Source of the DNA: Deltaproteobacteria bacterium
GTDB lineage: Bacteria > Desulfobacterota > Desulfobacteria > Desulfobacterales > Desulfosalsimonadaceae
Reading direction: 5' to 3'
NCBI GenBank assembly: GCA_024280875.1
Contig: JAJRPH010000158.1
Span: forward strand, 1-7,383
Length of the DNA stretch: 7,383 nucleotides
The position numbers and the translations under genes are program-made. How positions within the stretch are numbered: position 1 is the first letter of the stretch; each line of letters begins with the position of its first letter. This document shows, in pieces, positions 1-7,250 of the stretch. Under the pieces are notes generated by a model. It did no database searches, was not told where the DNA came from, and saw nothing but the letters and a program-made list of their open reading frames with translations.

Positions 1-364
1 TGCACTCCGGGATAAAATTCTTTTTGGTCCATACTTGTATGTGTTCTGGATTATCCATCTGCGCATCGGTTCCCTTTTGCCGCTGATTCTTCTCCTGTCC
101 AAACCGGCCAGCCGTCTGGTTGCCGGGACCGGCGGTTTCCTGACGGCGGCGACATTTCTGGCCGTTCGCTTGAATATGGTCATACCCGGGCAGATGACAC
201 CGGCCATGAGGGGCTTACAGGAGGCTTACGTGGACAATAGATTGCAATTTACATATTCCCCTTCGACTACCGAATGGGCCGTCGTGGCCTTTTGCATATG
301 TTTGGGAATAGCGGTTTTTTATCTGGGCTATAGGTTTTTGCCCATAGTGCGACAAACCAGATAA
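1..364 (+). CDS. NrfD/PsrC/TtrC-like membrane subunit of a molybdopterin oxidoreductase (3' part only)
   Basis: This is the C-terminal 120 residues of an integral membrane protein whose 5' end lies off the left edge. The frame is open from base 2 and ends at TAA 362-364. Three hydrophobic segments are visible, at about residues 11-32, 40-61 and 92-114 of the fragment. Between the last two, a loop holds RLNMVIPGQ and then FTYSPSTTEW, a pattern typical of the end of NrfD/PsrC-family proteins, where an N-x-V-x-x-G helix end and a Y-x-P-S-x-x-E-W element precede the last helix. Family members anchor a periplasmic Mo enzyme and its Fe-S subunit to the inner membrane and exchange electrons with menaquinone/ubiquinone, without haem. 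The catalytic subunit starts 16 nt downstream, so the two are almost certainly co-transcribed. A TTG at position 35 is an internal codon, not the start, because family-like sequence continues upstream of it. The family call is firm. The subtype (TtrC, PsrC, SrdC and others) is inferred from the neighbour. Confidence 0.85.
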   Translation, partial: ALRDKILFGPYLYVFWIIHLRIGSLLPLILLLSKPASRLVAGTGGFLTAATFLAVRLNMVIPGQMTPAMRGLQEAYVDNRLQFTYSPSTTEWAVVAFCICLGIAVFYLGYRFLPIVRQTR

Positions 365-365
365 T

Positions 366-370
366 GGAGG
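366..370 (+). promoter_or_regulatory. Ribosome binding site of the molybdopterin oxidoreductase gene
   Basis: GGAGG lies 10 nt before the ATG at 381, immediately after the stop codon of the upstream membrane subunit. It is a strong Shine-Dalgarno match and supports 381 as the start, against the in-frame ATG at 471. The latter sits nearer the twin-arginine motif but is preceded only by a run of G (458-463). Confidence 0.7.
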
Positions 371-380
371 TTAACGAAAA

Positions 381-3300
381 ATGAAAAAGATGAAACTTTT
401 TGAAATCAGCAGTAAATCCGCTATTTCAGGCTATCAGTTTGATACTTCCCGGCCAGTGGGGGGACAGACAATGGATCCGGGCCGGAGGAATTTTTTAAAA
501 TCTACGGCCTTTGTGGGCGGATGTGCGGCCCTGGCGGCCCAGGTTACCGCACTGACCGGACTGTTCGATCGGGAATCAAATGCGGCCATGGATCGCAACG
601 AACGTCCTTACGAATTGGCCAAAGCGCATAATATGATTTACACGACCTGTCTGCAGTGTCATGTTGATTGCCAGCTCAAGACCAAATACTGGAACGGAGC
701 CCTGGCTAAAATCAGTGGTAATCCATACAGCCCGCAAAACTTCTTGCCGCACATTCCCTACGACACCCGCCCCGAGGAGACGGCCACCATTGACGGAAAA
801 CTCTGCCCCAAGGGCCAGACCGGGATACAGACCTATTATGACCCTTACCGTATCCGTAAAGTACTCAAACGCGACGGCGCAAGAGGAGCTAACAAATGGA
901 AGTCCATCCCCTTTGATCAATTTATCAACGAGGTGACAAAAGGGGGAACTCTTTTTGCTCATATGGGAGATAAACGGCATTATCCCGGATTTTTAGAAGT
1001 CATAGCGCTTCGTGATGCAACGCTTGCAGGCAAGATGGCAGAAGATGCCAAAAAAATTACAAAAAAAGAGATTTCCCTGGCAACATTTAAGAAAAAATAC
1101 CCTGGCCATGCTGATGTATTGATTGATCCGAAGCATCCCGATCTGGGGCTTAAAAACAACGGATTCGTCTTCATGGCCGGCCGGATTGAACATGGCCGTA
1201 AGGAACTGATGAAACGGTTTACCCACCAGGCCATCGGGTCGGTTAACGCCTATGAGCATACCACTATCTGTGAACAGTCCCATCACAGGGCTTACGCCAT
1301 GATGACCGGTGACAACAACCACCACATGAAACCGGATCTGGTCAATGCCGAATTTGTTTTATTCTGGGGAACGGGCGCCTATTCAGCCAATTTCGGAATG
1401 ACGCCCATGGCCGAAAAGGTGACCACCGGAAAACAAAAACGGGGCATGAAGACGGCGGTGGTGGATCCTCGCCTGTCCAATGACGCGGCCCACGCCGACT
1501 GGTGGCTCCCGGTTAAACCCGATGAAAATGCCACACTGGCCATGGCAATGATTCGCTGGATCCTCGAAAATCGACGCTATGATCAGCGTTATCTTGAAAA
1601 TGCAAATAAAGCCGCAGCCACAGCCGACAGGGAGCCCACCTGGAGTAACTCCGCCTACCTGGTCAAGATTGTCGACGGCGTGCCCCGGGAGTTGCTACGG
1701 GCATCTGAAATCGACATCGGCTCTAAAGACGCCTATGTGGTATCCAAAGACGGCGTACTGGCCCCTGTTATACCGGATGACACGAGAAAACCAGTAGAAG
1801 GGGCTCTCTTTGTGACGACATCGATCGCAGGTTTTTCCGTCAAAAGCGCTTTTCAGCTTTTAAAAGAAAAAGCTTTTTCATTCAGTCTTCCGGAATATTC
1901 AAAACAATGCGGCATCGATGAGAAAATCATTGCTGAAGTGGCCCGTGAGTTTACATCCCATGGGAAAAAGTCGGTAGTCGAACTTTATCGGGGAGCGGTC
2001 CAGCACCCGAACGGGTATTATGCCGGGTGCGCGATTATCATGCTAAACGTCTTGATCGGAAATGCGGATTTCGCAGGCGGGCTGATTAAAGGCGGTGGCC
2101 ACTGGCACGAGGCCGGAGGAAAGCCCGGAAACGTTTATAATTTGAAGAAGAGGCACCATGAATCCATGACGGCTTTCGGTCCCAAGATCACGCGGGAGGA
2201 AAGCCGGTATGAAGATTTTTCGCTGTTTGCCGAGCAAGGGTATCCCGCAAAACGCCCCTGGTATCCGTTTACAGATAACGTATACCAGGAGATCATCCCG
2301 TCTTTTGCCGCCGGTTACCCGTATCCCGGAAAAATCCTTTTTCTGCACAAAGGGACCCCGGCACTTTCTATTCCGGGTGGCAACCAGAAAATCATCGATA
2401 TACTTTCAGACCCGGATCAGATACCACTTTTTATCGCGTCGGACATCGTTGTCGGGGAAACCTCCATGTATGCCGACTATATTCTCCCGGACCTCTCTTA
2501 CCTGGAACGCTGGGGGATGCCGCACGTAACTCCGGACGTGCCGACAAAAACCAGCAAGATCCGGCAGCCGGCGGCGATTCCCCTGACAGAGGAAGTTACG
2601 GTGGCTGGTGAAAAAATGCCCCTCTGCCTGGAAGCCTTTATCATAGCTGTGGCACGTAAGCTGAAACTCCCGGGATTCGGTCCCGACGCGCTTGAGCCAG
2701 GAATGAATTTCAACCGGCCTGAGGACTGGTATTTAAAGGCGGTAGCAAACATCGCCTACGGCGATAAAAAAGGAGAGGAGGTCCCGGATGCGGATGACCG
2801 TGAACTGGCTCTTTTTGTTAAAGCCCGCCGGCACCTGCCGGATTCAGTTTTCAACGTGGAACGATGGAAAAAGGCCCTCCGGTCTGACCGGGAATGGCGA
2901 AAAGTGGTTTATGTACTGAACCGGGGCGGCCGGTTTGACGAGTATGGCAAGGCGTATGACGGCCGGGCAATAAAATATCATACATTCGGTAAAATGTTCC
3001 ATGTGTTTGTGGAAAAGGTCGCCCGCCAGAAAAACAGCATAAGTGGTGAACCTTTCAGCGGTGTCCCGATTTTGGCAAACAATTACGATATCGCCGAACA
3101 TCCGTTGAAATTCGATGGCCGCTATCCATTTCATTTAATCACCTTTAAAGAACCTTACGGCGGTCAATCCAGAACTATATCCAACTATTGGGGGAATATT
3201 TCACTCCAACCGCAAAACCGGATATGGATCAACACCATCGACGCCCGCAAACTCGGTTTAAAGCAACATCAGAAGGTTCGCATGGTTTCCCAGGACAACC

Positions 3301-3608
3301 CAGGAGGCAAGCTCGATTTAAAAGACGGTGAAAAGCGGATACTGGACATGATTGCCGAAGTGGAGGTACGTGAAGGGATAAGACCCGGGACCATCGGCGT
3401 TTCATGGCATTATGGCCACTGGGCATACGGTTCCTGTGACGTAATTGTTGACGGGGTAAAAATGCCGGGAGATAAACGCCGGGCTGCGGGTATCTGTCCC
3501 AATCATGTGATGAGGGTGGATCCGATTCTGAAGGACGTCTGCATTTCCGATCCCATTGGCGGCAGTGCCTCGTTCAACAGCACGCGGGTGAACCTTTTGC
3601 CGGTTTAA
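381..3608 (+). CDS. Molybdopterin oxidoreductase catalytic subunit, tetrathionate reductase (TtrA)-like, Tat-exported
   Basis: A complete 1075-residue catalytic subunit of the DMSO reductase superfamily. A twin-arginine signal (GRRNFLK, residues 34-40) with a hydrophobic stretch to about residue 60 sends the folded enzyme to the periplasm; cleavage near residue 68 is plausible. Cys90, Cys93, Cys97 and Cys142 (C-x2-C-x3-C-x44-C, then PKGQ) form the N-terminal [4Fe-4S] site. Residues 246-285 (LIDPKHPDLG, then GRIEHGRKE and KRF) and 293-302 (HTTICEQSHH) resemble the TtrA/ArrA/SrdA clade; Cys297 is the probable Mo ligand. Residues 654-712 form the usual pterin-binding core ending in YADYILPDLSYLERWG. 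A long insert (about 765-905) contains VVYVLNRGGRF. Residues 915-1050 are the C-terminal MopB domain with SWHYGHWAYGS. TtrA of Salmonella is of similar size, about 1020 residues. The enzyme should form a complex with the membrane subunit upstream and an Fe-S subunit outside the window. Candidate substrates are tetrathionate, thiosulfate, polysulfide, arsenate or selenate; the sequence does not decide. Family is certain, substrate is not. Confidence 0.9.
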   Translation: MKKMKLFEISSKSAISGYQFDTSRPVGGQTMDPGRRNFLKSTAFVGGCAALAAQVTALTGLFDRESNAAMDRNERPYELAKAHNMIYTTCLQCHVDCQLKTKYWNGALAKISGNPYSPQNFLPHIPYDTRPEETATIDGKLCPKGQTGIQTYYDPYRIRKVLKRDGARGANKWKSIPFDQFINEVTKGGTLFAHMGDKRHYPGFLEVIALRDATLAGKMAEDAKKITKKEISLATFKKKYPGHADVLIDPKHPDLGLKNNGFVFMAGRIEHGRKELMKRFTHQAIGSVNAYEHTTICEQSHHRAYAMMTGDNNHHMKPDLVNAEFVLFWGTGAYSANFGMTPMAEKVTTGKQKRGMKTAVVDPRLSNDAAHADWWLPVKPDENATLAMAMIRWILENRRYDQRYLENANKAAATADREPTWSNSAYLVKIVDGVPRELLRASEIDIGSKDAYVVSKDGVLAPVIPDDTRKPVEGALFVTTSIAGFSVKSAFQLLKEKAFSFSLPEYSKQCGIDEKIIAEVAREFTSHGKKSVVELYRGAVQHPNGYYAGCAIIMLNVLIGNADFAGGLIKGGGHWHEAGGKPGNVYNLKKRHHESMTAFGPKITREESRYEDFSLFAEQGYPAKRPWYPFTDNVYQEIIPSFAAGYPYPGKILFLHKGTPALSIPGGNQKIIDILSDPDQIPLFIASDIVVGETSMYADYILPDLSYLERWGMPHVTPDVPTKTSKIRQPAAIPLTEEVTVAGEKMPLCLEAFIIAVARKLKLPGFGPDALEPGMNFNRPEDWYLKAVANIAYGDKKGEEVPDADDRELALFVKARRHLPDSVFNVERWKKALRSDREWRKVVYVLNRGGRFDEYGKAYDGRAIKYHTFGKMFHVFVEKVARQKNSISGEPFSGVPILANNYDIAEHPLKFDGRYPFHLITFKEPYGGQSRTISNYWGNISLQPQNRIWINTIDARKLGLKQHQKVRMVSQDNPGGKLDLKDGEKRILDMIAEVEVREGIRPGTIGVSWHYGHWAYGSCDVIVDGVKMPGDKRRAAGICPNHVMRVDPILKDVCISDPIGGSASFNSTRVNLLPV

Positions 3609-3647
3609 TAAGATTGCCCTGTGCTATTGACAAAGATTACAATAATA

Positions 3648-3661
3648 TTTTTTAAAAAAAA
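3648..3661. terminator. T6A8 tract between convergent genes, possible bidirectional termination site
   Basis: The 58-nt gap between the two convergent stop codons contains T6 (3648-3653) directly followed by A8 (3654-3661). Read from either side this gives a U-run in the transcript, with an A-run on the other arm of a perfect A/T palindrome. I see no GC-rich stem of the normal Rho-independent type, so terminator function is inferred from position and composition only. Confidence 0.3.
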
Positions 3662-3666
3662 CCAAT

Positions 3667-6600
3667 TCATTCATTTTTTTTGCCTGGAATCACTGATTCA
3701 ATCAGCTTGACCGGCGACTTGATGAATCTTTCGGCAAAGTCCAGAAGACTTGAGCGCACTGCCGAAGCAGACATAATGCTGACTTTAGGATCGGAAACAA
3801 CACCCTTGACACTGACTGGAATGGATACCAGGTTCCCAACCATCAGATAATTTACACCCGGTATATACTTAATGGCAGAATCGACGGTCTTGAACGGTGC
3901 TGCCAGAAGTTCAATATCGAGAGTCTTCCGGTCAAGGTCAAGCTTGCCCTGCCCAACGAGATCGAGTGTTTTGCCATCCATATAGAGTTTCTTGAAAACC
4001 ACCATGCCTTTTGCAATTTCCCCCTGGACGGTAATCGTTTCGTAGTTGAACCCCTCGCTTTTCAGGTCCGGGATCTTGCCCTTGACAATTTCCGTAAAAT
4101 TAACCACTTCCAGGAGCCTGGACAATTTCTTGTCTTGGGTAATCTGTCCTTTTCTGGCAGTAAAGTCAAAGTGCCCCTGAACGGAACGGAACAGATCCTC
4201 CGGCAAGCCCCGGGCCTTGATTTGAGCGGTGAGATCAAAAAGCCCGGTCATATGGATCCGGTCTTTTGTCAGGCAAGCATATCGGTGGGTGATATCCTGA
4301 TCTTTGGCGGTCAACTGAAAATCCAAGGCCAATTCATTACCTGTTACTTGCAGCGTTCCAGCAGAGTCAATGCCGCATAATTGGGACCCGCTGACTTCGA
4401 CATTCACCCCATCCTTAATTCGTGAAATTTCGGCGTGAAATGGCTTCCATGTATAGTCTTCCCAGGTAAACGATTTCGCCACGAGATGAATTGCTCCTGC
4501 AACCGGATAATGCCAGGAAAAAAAATTTGATTCATCCTGCTGTGCATTGGAGACTTTCTTCGGGGGTTTTTCAGAAGCGATCCATTTAAGAGCTCCGGCA
4601 GATGCATCCAGATCGAGCACAAACCCGTCAGCAGTTAAATTTACCTGACCTTTAAGATCCACCAGGTTCTCCTTTTGGACAAGCAAAAAGTGATTGACAA
4701 CGATCCGGTTGTTTTGAGCCGTGAGAGCAAATTTTTCGATAACCACTGGTTCCCCTTCAGTCAGTGGGACCAGGAGATTCCCCCCTTCGAGTTGTCCTTG
4801 CAACGTTGATTCAGACAACTTTCCCCGGACTAAAGCCACCTGAAGATTGCCTTTTAACCAACCGCCTGACAGTCTTTCTGCAACGAATATACGGTCTAAC
4901 GTTTTTTTGTTCAGATGGCCGTTGAATTTAAAATTGACACTGTTTTTCTTCAGTTCAAAAGTGGATGTAGCCTGTGAGTCCTGATCCTGAATGTCCAGAT
5001 GGTTAATCGTCAAATCACCCGGACGATACTGAAAATCGGAGAAGATACGGGCGCCTTTTGGAAAAAAGACATCACCCTTGAAGGAAAAACCAGCCGCATA
5101 TTGCCATGTTATATGAGTTTTATCGAACTGCAGGGGTGCATGGACAGCATAAGCAGTTGGCAAATGTAGATGTTGATGCATAAAAAGAGTGGCTTTTTCT
5201 CCCAATTCTCCGTTAACCGTTACGTCCCCACGGTCAGGGTGCTGGAAAGAGCCTGAAAGAGTACCGGATAAATCAAGATCGGCATCCAGCAGCCGTGTCT
5301 TTAACTTCTGGAAAGAAAACTGATTTGGCTTCAGCTGAATTTTGCCGGAGGACAAATGGAGCACTTCAGGAAGAAGCGTCGTATCGATTGCCACCTCCCT
5401 GACCTCGCCAGAGCCGGTCAACTGCCATTGGTCAGACTTATCATGCGGGCTTTTCAGTTTCAGTGCAGAAAAGTCCAGAGACCCTTTCACACCTTTCAAA
5501 TCGGCCATGACCGCTTTCAAGACGTCAAATGACGAAACCCACGGATAAAGCTCTCCTAAATCCATGGTCAAACTGCCGGAGGGGATATCAATGATAATGC
5601 CTTTTTGCCATTGAATATTGCTGGAAATGTTAGAAAAGGATGAATTGCCAACCCTGCCGTCAAGACCTTCTGTGCTGACCATATTTTCTGTAAACAAAAG
5701 CTTGCCGCGACTGATTTTAATGGGAAAGGGAACCCGCTGATAGTCTGCCGAAAAATCCATCTCAGACACTTCAACTTTTGTATTAATTTCGTCCAGACTT
5801 TCACCCAGCACAAGCCTGGCCTTAGCCGTTCCCTTGAGATTTTTGATGAGAGAGAGTTCCTGAATAAACGCTTCGTCATGGTCAATGATTTTTTTTAAAA
5901 CTGCCGGGACCTGATCCAATTGTGCGTTGAGCATGATGTCAAGATGAAACGTATCTTCGTCATCGACCAGACCGATTTTTAACGCCCCGTCATGGCCGGT
6001 GGTTTCTCCCAGCCTGGCGCTCGCCCCGGAAGCGTCGAGACGTCCTTTGGAAATTAATACATCACCGTTAACTTCAGCAAGCTGCATTCCGATATCATCG
6101 ATTGATATATCTCCATTTTGCATTCGGCCCTGGATTATAATATTATCCAGATCCCCCAGCTCAACCAAATTTTTGCTTTTGGATTGAACGCTTATGTTCG
6201 GAATGCGGCCTCCCTTCAAATAGGAGAAAATGTCTTTGATGGTTTCATCGTCTCCACCCAGATCAAGAGCCGCCGTTCGGATCGCTTCAACATCCAGATC
6301 CTGGCCGGTCAAATCCAGACTGAACCCGGACCTGTTCGGATCGGCGAGCAATTGACCTGACAACTTGAGAGCCGGCTGGGCCAGGGTCAGGTCAGCCAGA
6401 TAAAAAATCACTTTGTCATCATCCATTCGAAGACTTGCCTCTATCTTGTCACAATCGATTGTCACCTTTTTGCCAGTCCGGTTTACTGTCAGAGCAGGCT
6501 TGGTAACGTTTAGTTTCGCTTCAAAAGAACGGGGGCCGATGAGGTTTAGATCAGCATGCAGGTCAAGATCACGGATTATAACTCTCTGTCGCCCTCTCCC

Positions 6601-7095
6601 GGCCAGGTCAAACCCTCCCTGAACAATGGTCAGCTCCAGGTTCGATGTGTAAGTTGCCAGGGGGGCAATGATTGCTGCCAGGCTGTCTGCCACGTTTATA
6701 CTTGTATGGTTTTTTTCCGGAACTACCTTTTCCGGTGGTTCTTCAGGAAGGATCGCCTTAAACTCAGGCTCATAAAGATAAATTTTTGAAAACCGCAGCT
6801 GTCCGCCTAAAAGCGGAAGCAATTCAGGATAAACCTTCAAGGTCTCAATCTTGGCGACAGCCCGTTCGGGGACGGTTAAACTGATCTGCCTGATGGTCAG
6901 GTGCGGCAACGGAAGAATTGACAGGTTAGCATTATTATAATCAAGCTCACCGATATTTTTCCGGCTTACAGTCGTCTGAATTTTTCGTTTCAGGGCCGAT
7001 GAATCAATTAGAGTCGGTACGAGTAACACAAAGGCCAAAAGCAGAGCAAAGAAGGACCCGAGTCCCCACAGGATTATTTTCTTACGCATTGTCAT
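3667..7095 (-). CDS. AsmA family protein, large inner-membrane-anchored periplasmic protein (probable envelope lipid homeostasis/transport)
   Basis: A complete 1142-residue protein. Residues 4-6 are basic and residues 7-28 form one hydrophobic helix, making a signal anchor with the rest in the periplasm. Residues about 48-117 match the AsmA N-terminal domain (LSILPLPHLTIRQISL, then VYPELLPLLGGQLRFSKIYLYEP). The centre is a long series of alternating beta-strand-like segments with recurring G-x-L/F-x-L patterns, as in the repeating-beta-groove (Vps13/BLTP-like) AsmA proteins YhdP and TamB. Residues about 962-1110 resemble the AsmA-like C-terminal region, ending in VSVKGVVSDPKV, followed by an amphipathic tail (1117-1137). 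Such proteins act in outer-membrane assembly and phospholipid movement across the periplasm; that role here is inferred from family. AsmA of E. coli is about 617 residues and YhdP about 1266, so this is a long member. The start at 7095 has a weak SD (TTGAG, 7104-7108, 8 nt away); a second ATG two codons later is equally possible. The gene converges on the reductase operon and appears to be transcribed alone. Confidence 0.85.
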   Translation of the reverse strand: MTMRKKIILWGLGSFFALLLAFVLLVPTLIDSSALKRKIQTTVSRKNIGELDYNNANLSILPLPHLTIRQISLTVPERAVAKIETLKVYPELLPLLGGQLRFSKIYLYEPEFKAILPEEPPEKVVPEKNHTSINVADSLAAIIAPLATYTSNLELTIVQGGFDLAGRGRQRVIIRDLDLHADLNLIGPRSFEAKLNVTKPALTVNRTGKKVTIDCDKIEASLRMDDDKVIFYLADLTLAQPALKLSGQLLADPNRSGFSLDLTGQDLDVEAIRTAALDLGGDDETIKDIFSYLKGGRIPNISVQSKSKNLVELGDLDNIIIQGRMQNGDISIDDIGMQLAEVNGDVLISKGRLDASGASARLGETTGHDGALKIGLVDDEDTFHLDIMLNAQLDQVPAVLKKIIDHDEAFIQELSLIKNLKGTAKARLVLGESLDEINTKVEVSEMDFSADYQRVPFPIKISRGKLLFTENMVSTEGLDGRVGNSSFSNISSNIQWQKGIIIDIPSGSLTMDLGELYPWVSSFDVLKAVMADLKGVKGSLDFSALKLKSPHDKSDQWQLTGSGEVREVAIDTTLLPEVLHLSSGKIQLKPNQFSFQKLKTRLLDADLDLSGTLSGSFQHPDRGDVTVNGELGEKATLFMHQHLHLPTAYAVHAPLQFDKTHITWQYAAGFSFKGDVFFPKGARIFSDFQYRPGDLTINHLDIQDQDSQATSTFELKKNSVNFKFNGHLNKKTLDRIFVAERLSGGWLKGNLQVALVRGKLSESTLQGQLEGGNLLVPLTEGEPVVIEKFALTAQNNRIVVNHFLLVQKENLVDLKGQVNLTADGFVLDLDASAGALKWIASEKPPKKVSNAQQDESNFFSWHYPVAGAIHLVAKSFTWEDYTWKPFHAEISRIKDGVNVEVSGSQLCGIDSAGTLQVTGNELALDFQLTAKDQDITHRYACLTKDRIHMTGLFDLTAQIKARGLPEDLFRSVQGHFDFTARKGQITQDKKLSRLLEVVNFTEIVKGKIPDLKSEGFNYETITVQGEIAKGMVVFKKLYMDGKTLDLVGQGKLDLDRKTLDIELLAAPFKTVDSAIKYIPGVNYLMVGNLVSIPVSVKGVVSDPKVSIMSASAVRSSLLDFAERFIKSPVKLIESVIPGKKNE

Positions 7096-7179
7096 AAATA
7101 TAGCTCAACTGAAAGCTGAAACGATTCACCCGCTCGGGTAAAATTATTCCTCAGTCATATCCTTTTTTATTATTTCAAT

Positions 7180-7209
7180 ATAATACTGTTTAAATAACAC
7201 CGATAACAA
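7180..7209 (-). promoter_or_regulatory. Candidate sigma70-like promoter for the AsmA-family gene
   Basis: On the - strand, TTGTTA (7209-7204, 4 of 6 to the -35 consensus) and TATTAT (7185-7180, 5 of 6 to the -10 consensus) are separated by 18 nt, in an AT-rich stretch about 85 nt upstream of the AsmA start codon. This is the best pair I found in the gap. AT-rich DNA produces such matches by chance, so confidence is low. The -35 element overlaps the inverted repeat at 7202-7223. Confidence 0.3.
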
Positions 7210-7229
7210 TCTGAGCTGTTATCTTTTTT
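7202..7229 (+). repeat. Inverted repeat GATAACA-N8-TGTTATC followed by T6
   Basis: Arms at 7202-7208 and 7217-7223 are perfect 7-bp complements with an 8-nt loop, and TTTTTT follows at 7224-7229 on the + strand. Shape and T-tract resemble a Rho-independent terminator in the + direction, yet the nearest + strand gene ends 3.6 kb away and the stem has only two G-C pairs. Alternatively it is an operator-like dyad, since it overlaps the candidate -35 of the AsmA promoter, or the weak 3' hairpin of the - strand gene ending at 7251. The repeat is seen directly; its function is open. Confidence 0.4.
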
Positions 7230-7250
7230 GAACCAAGACAAAAATCCGGT

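Noticed and set aside
35..37. TTG as the start of the membrane subunit gene
   Set aside because: The frame stays open to the window edge and the upstream residues continue a typical NrfD-like helix start, so the gene begins outside the window.
519..526. Lipobox-like VGGC at residues 45-48 of the Mo enzyme
   Set aside because: It lies only about 8 residues after the RR pair, leaving no room for a hydrophobic region; a Tat signal without lipidation fits better.
576..1325. Open frames on the - strand inside the Mo enzyme gene
   Set aside because: They are antisense to clearly conserved coding sequence and their translations show no family-like pattern.
3627..3655. TTGACA in the convergent gap as a promoter -35 element
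   Set aside because: No acceptable -10 box at 16-18 nt spacing, and no + strand gene follows within the window.
4135..4380. Short + strand frame inside the AsmA-like gene
   Set aside because: It lies antisense to the AsmA-like C-terminal domain and resembles no protein family; low-complexity shadow.
7082..7129. 15-residue GTG-started leader ORF on the - strand overlapping the AsmA start
   Set aside because: The nearest SD-like GAGGA (7148-7152) is about 18 nt away, too far, and the peptide has no regulatory codon runs.
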